Assembly (NCBI GenBank): GCA_930633495.1
Contig: CAKNFJ010000002.1
Location: forward strand, 558,001-622,000
Source of the DNA: Hyphomicrobiales bacterium
GTDB taxonomy: Bacteria; Pseudomonadota; Alphaproteobacteria; Rhizobiales; Beijerinckiaceae
Direction of reading: 5' to 3'
Length of the DNA: 64,000 bases
Position 1 is the stretch's first letter, and every line of letters begins with the position of its first letter. Below, one piece after another: positions 62,945 to 64,000 of the stretch. The notes under the pieces are model-generated. The model had not been told where the DNA came from. It saw nothing but the letters and a program-made list of their open reading frames with translations, and made no database searches. A program made the position numbers and the translations under genes.

Positions 62945-64000
62945 CTAGAGCCCGAAATCGGCGAGTTCGTCGGCGGCCTGGTTTGTCAGCGATCGAGCGA
63001 TCTTCGCCTCGAAATGCTTCTGCGCCGTGGCGCGCATTTCGTCCTCGATGCCGATGGTGTCACCCCACTTTGTTTCACCGAGCACGGCGCCGGCGCCATC
63101 GAATACGATGGCCATCCAGCCTCGACGGCTTCTCTCCGACATATCCGACGTCCGCATGTTCCGACGAACGAGGATCAAGGCGTGCTCGCCGGGGCTGAAC
63201 AGCTCCTTCAATTCGTCACCTGTGCCATGAGGCAGGTCACGGAAACTCCCTACCTCCCAGGCGACCGTCCGATCCGACGGCGTGTCGGGTGCAGCGCCCG
63301 CCGTCGACCATGCGCGCCCAACAGCGACGGCGTGGTCTGCCTCCCGCCCGGCCTCTCCCGCGATCCAGAGCGGCATCTTCTGAACATCGACCCCCTTCAC
63401 CGCAGCCTCGAATGCCCACAAGGCATCAACGGTCGCCGTCGGACCAGATCGGAACTCGCGCACGGTGTCGCGGACTTTGACCCACGCAGCGATCGCGTCC
63501 TCAGGCATATCCAGGACCGCGGGAATCTCCGAGATCTGCTTGCCGGCAACGACGGTGAGGGAGGAACCGTCCTCGCGGAGGAAATCAGCGCTCAAGTGGT
63601 CAACGAAGGGCAGTGGCGCCCGCTCGGCCAAACCATCAGCCCGGGCAAATTCCTCAAGTCGCTCGGCGGCATCGAGGGCTTGCGGGATACGGTCGAGCGC
63701 ATAATGGAGTCGATCGGTGAAGTCCGTGTGACCGCGAGCACCGATAGTGGCCCAGCGGAAGGCGCTGGCGCGCGCTGGTGCTTCCTCGATGCGAACATGC
63801 ACCGATCGGACGACCTGCTCAGCTGATGGCCAGGAAGTAGGGACCGTCACCACAACAGCAAGGCGGGGCTCACCCACGGGGGCGAGGACCATGCCATCGA
63901 GCACCTTGAGCTCACTCGCCCGGCGCTGCAGGAGGCTGAGCCGGGCGGCGCCGCGATCGTCCTCAACGGCCGCGACTTCGCCCCGCGTAAACGCCGGCAG
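62945..64000 (-). CDS. hypothetical protein, 5' end beyond the window
   Basis: The frame stays open from 63904 to the window edge with protein-like sequence, so the start lies outside the window. The visible part is about 351 residues of alpha/beta soluble protein without a motif I can name. A GTG at 63904 is an internal possible start only. It converges with the lytic transglycosylase gene. Confidence 0.6.
   Translation of the reverse strand: MPAFTRGEVAAVEDDRGAARLSLLQRRASELKVLDGMVLAPVGEPRLAVVVTVPTSWPSAEQVVRSVHVRIEEAPARASAFRWATIGARGHTDFTDRLHYALDRIPQALDAAERLEEFARADGLAERAPLPFVDHLSADFLREDGSSLTVVAGKQISEIPAVLDMPEDAIAAWVKVRDTVREFRSGPTATVDALWAFEAAVKGVDVQKMPLWIAGEAGREADHAVAVGRAWSTAGAAPDTPSDRTVAWEVGSFRDLPHGTGDELKELFSPGEHALILVRRNMRTSDMSERSRRGWMAIVFDGAGAVLGETKWGDTIGIEDEMRATAQKHFEAKIARSLTNQAADELADFGL

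Overview
The window is GC-rich DNA of an alphaproteobacterium, most likely a Hyphomicrobiales species (Bosea, Methylobacterium or Rhizobium type). This rests on codon usage and on families typical of that class: DUF1489, tandem PilZ, DUF4031, a signal-peptide protein resembling STY0301, and an alphaproteobacterial HU protein. Almost all genes are accessory. I see no rRNA, tRNA, ribosomal-protein, phage structural or conjugation genes. Several short proteins belong to families I associate with phages and plasmids (SEDLW-tail, RSWK..R..QW-tail, HWRR.H, LPD1-type and PcfJ-type proteins). A megaplasmid, chromid or large integrated element fits best; this is inference.

Layout. 1-6.0 kb: an LPD1-like HEYGH protein facing a tightly coupled minus-strand cassette of unknown genes. 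6.0-8.9 kb: small membrane proteins, HU and a helix-turn-helix regulator. 9-13.6 kb: a TIM-barrel BtpA-like protein, a damaged tryptophanyl-tRNA synthetase gene preceded by a trp-type attenuator (leader peptide with tandem Trp codons plus terminator), an ECF-type sigma factor and a ParB-like protein. 13.8-18.5 kb: a plus-strand run from a divergent dihydroorotate dehydrogenase to DNA polymerase IV, including an ADP-ribosyltransferase-like protein. 18.5-24.9 kb: DUF1489, tandem PilZ, PcfJ-like and PPP-phosphatase genes.

24.9-30.1 kb: two divergent ku genes around a nested inverted repeat, then an AbiE-type toxin-antitoxin pair. 30.3-35.1 kb: thymidine kinase, a second ADP-ribosyltransferase-like candidate, a MerR-like regulator with a 19-bp inverted operator enclosing its promoter, and DUF2958. 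35.1-43.7 kb: an AddA/AddB-like helicase-nuclease operon and a DEDDh exonuclease. 43.8-47.6 kb: two tandem small paralogs, zinc-ribbon and winged-helix proteins and a HerA-like ATPase. 47.8-52.6 kb: four consecutive plus-strand paralogs of about 380-400 residues, of no family I recognise. 52.6-64 kb: mostly unknown proteins, including one of about 1,120 residues, plus DUF4031, a single-domain response regulator, a lipoprotein lytic transglycosylase and a gene cut by the window end.

How the genes fit together. The strongest functional theme is DNA repair: two Ku proteins, Pol IV, an AddAB-like complex, a DnaQ-like exonuclease and a HerA ATPase. A second theme is nucleotide metabolism (thymidine kinase, DHODH-like protein). 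A third is conflict or toxin-like functions (AbiE, two ADP-ribosyltransferase-like proteins). No LigD is present, so the Ku proteins would need a ligase from elsewhere. The four-paralog array beside the HerA ATPase is the best candidate for an undescribed system; the trp-type attenuator on a damaged trpS is the best-supported regulatory surprise.
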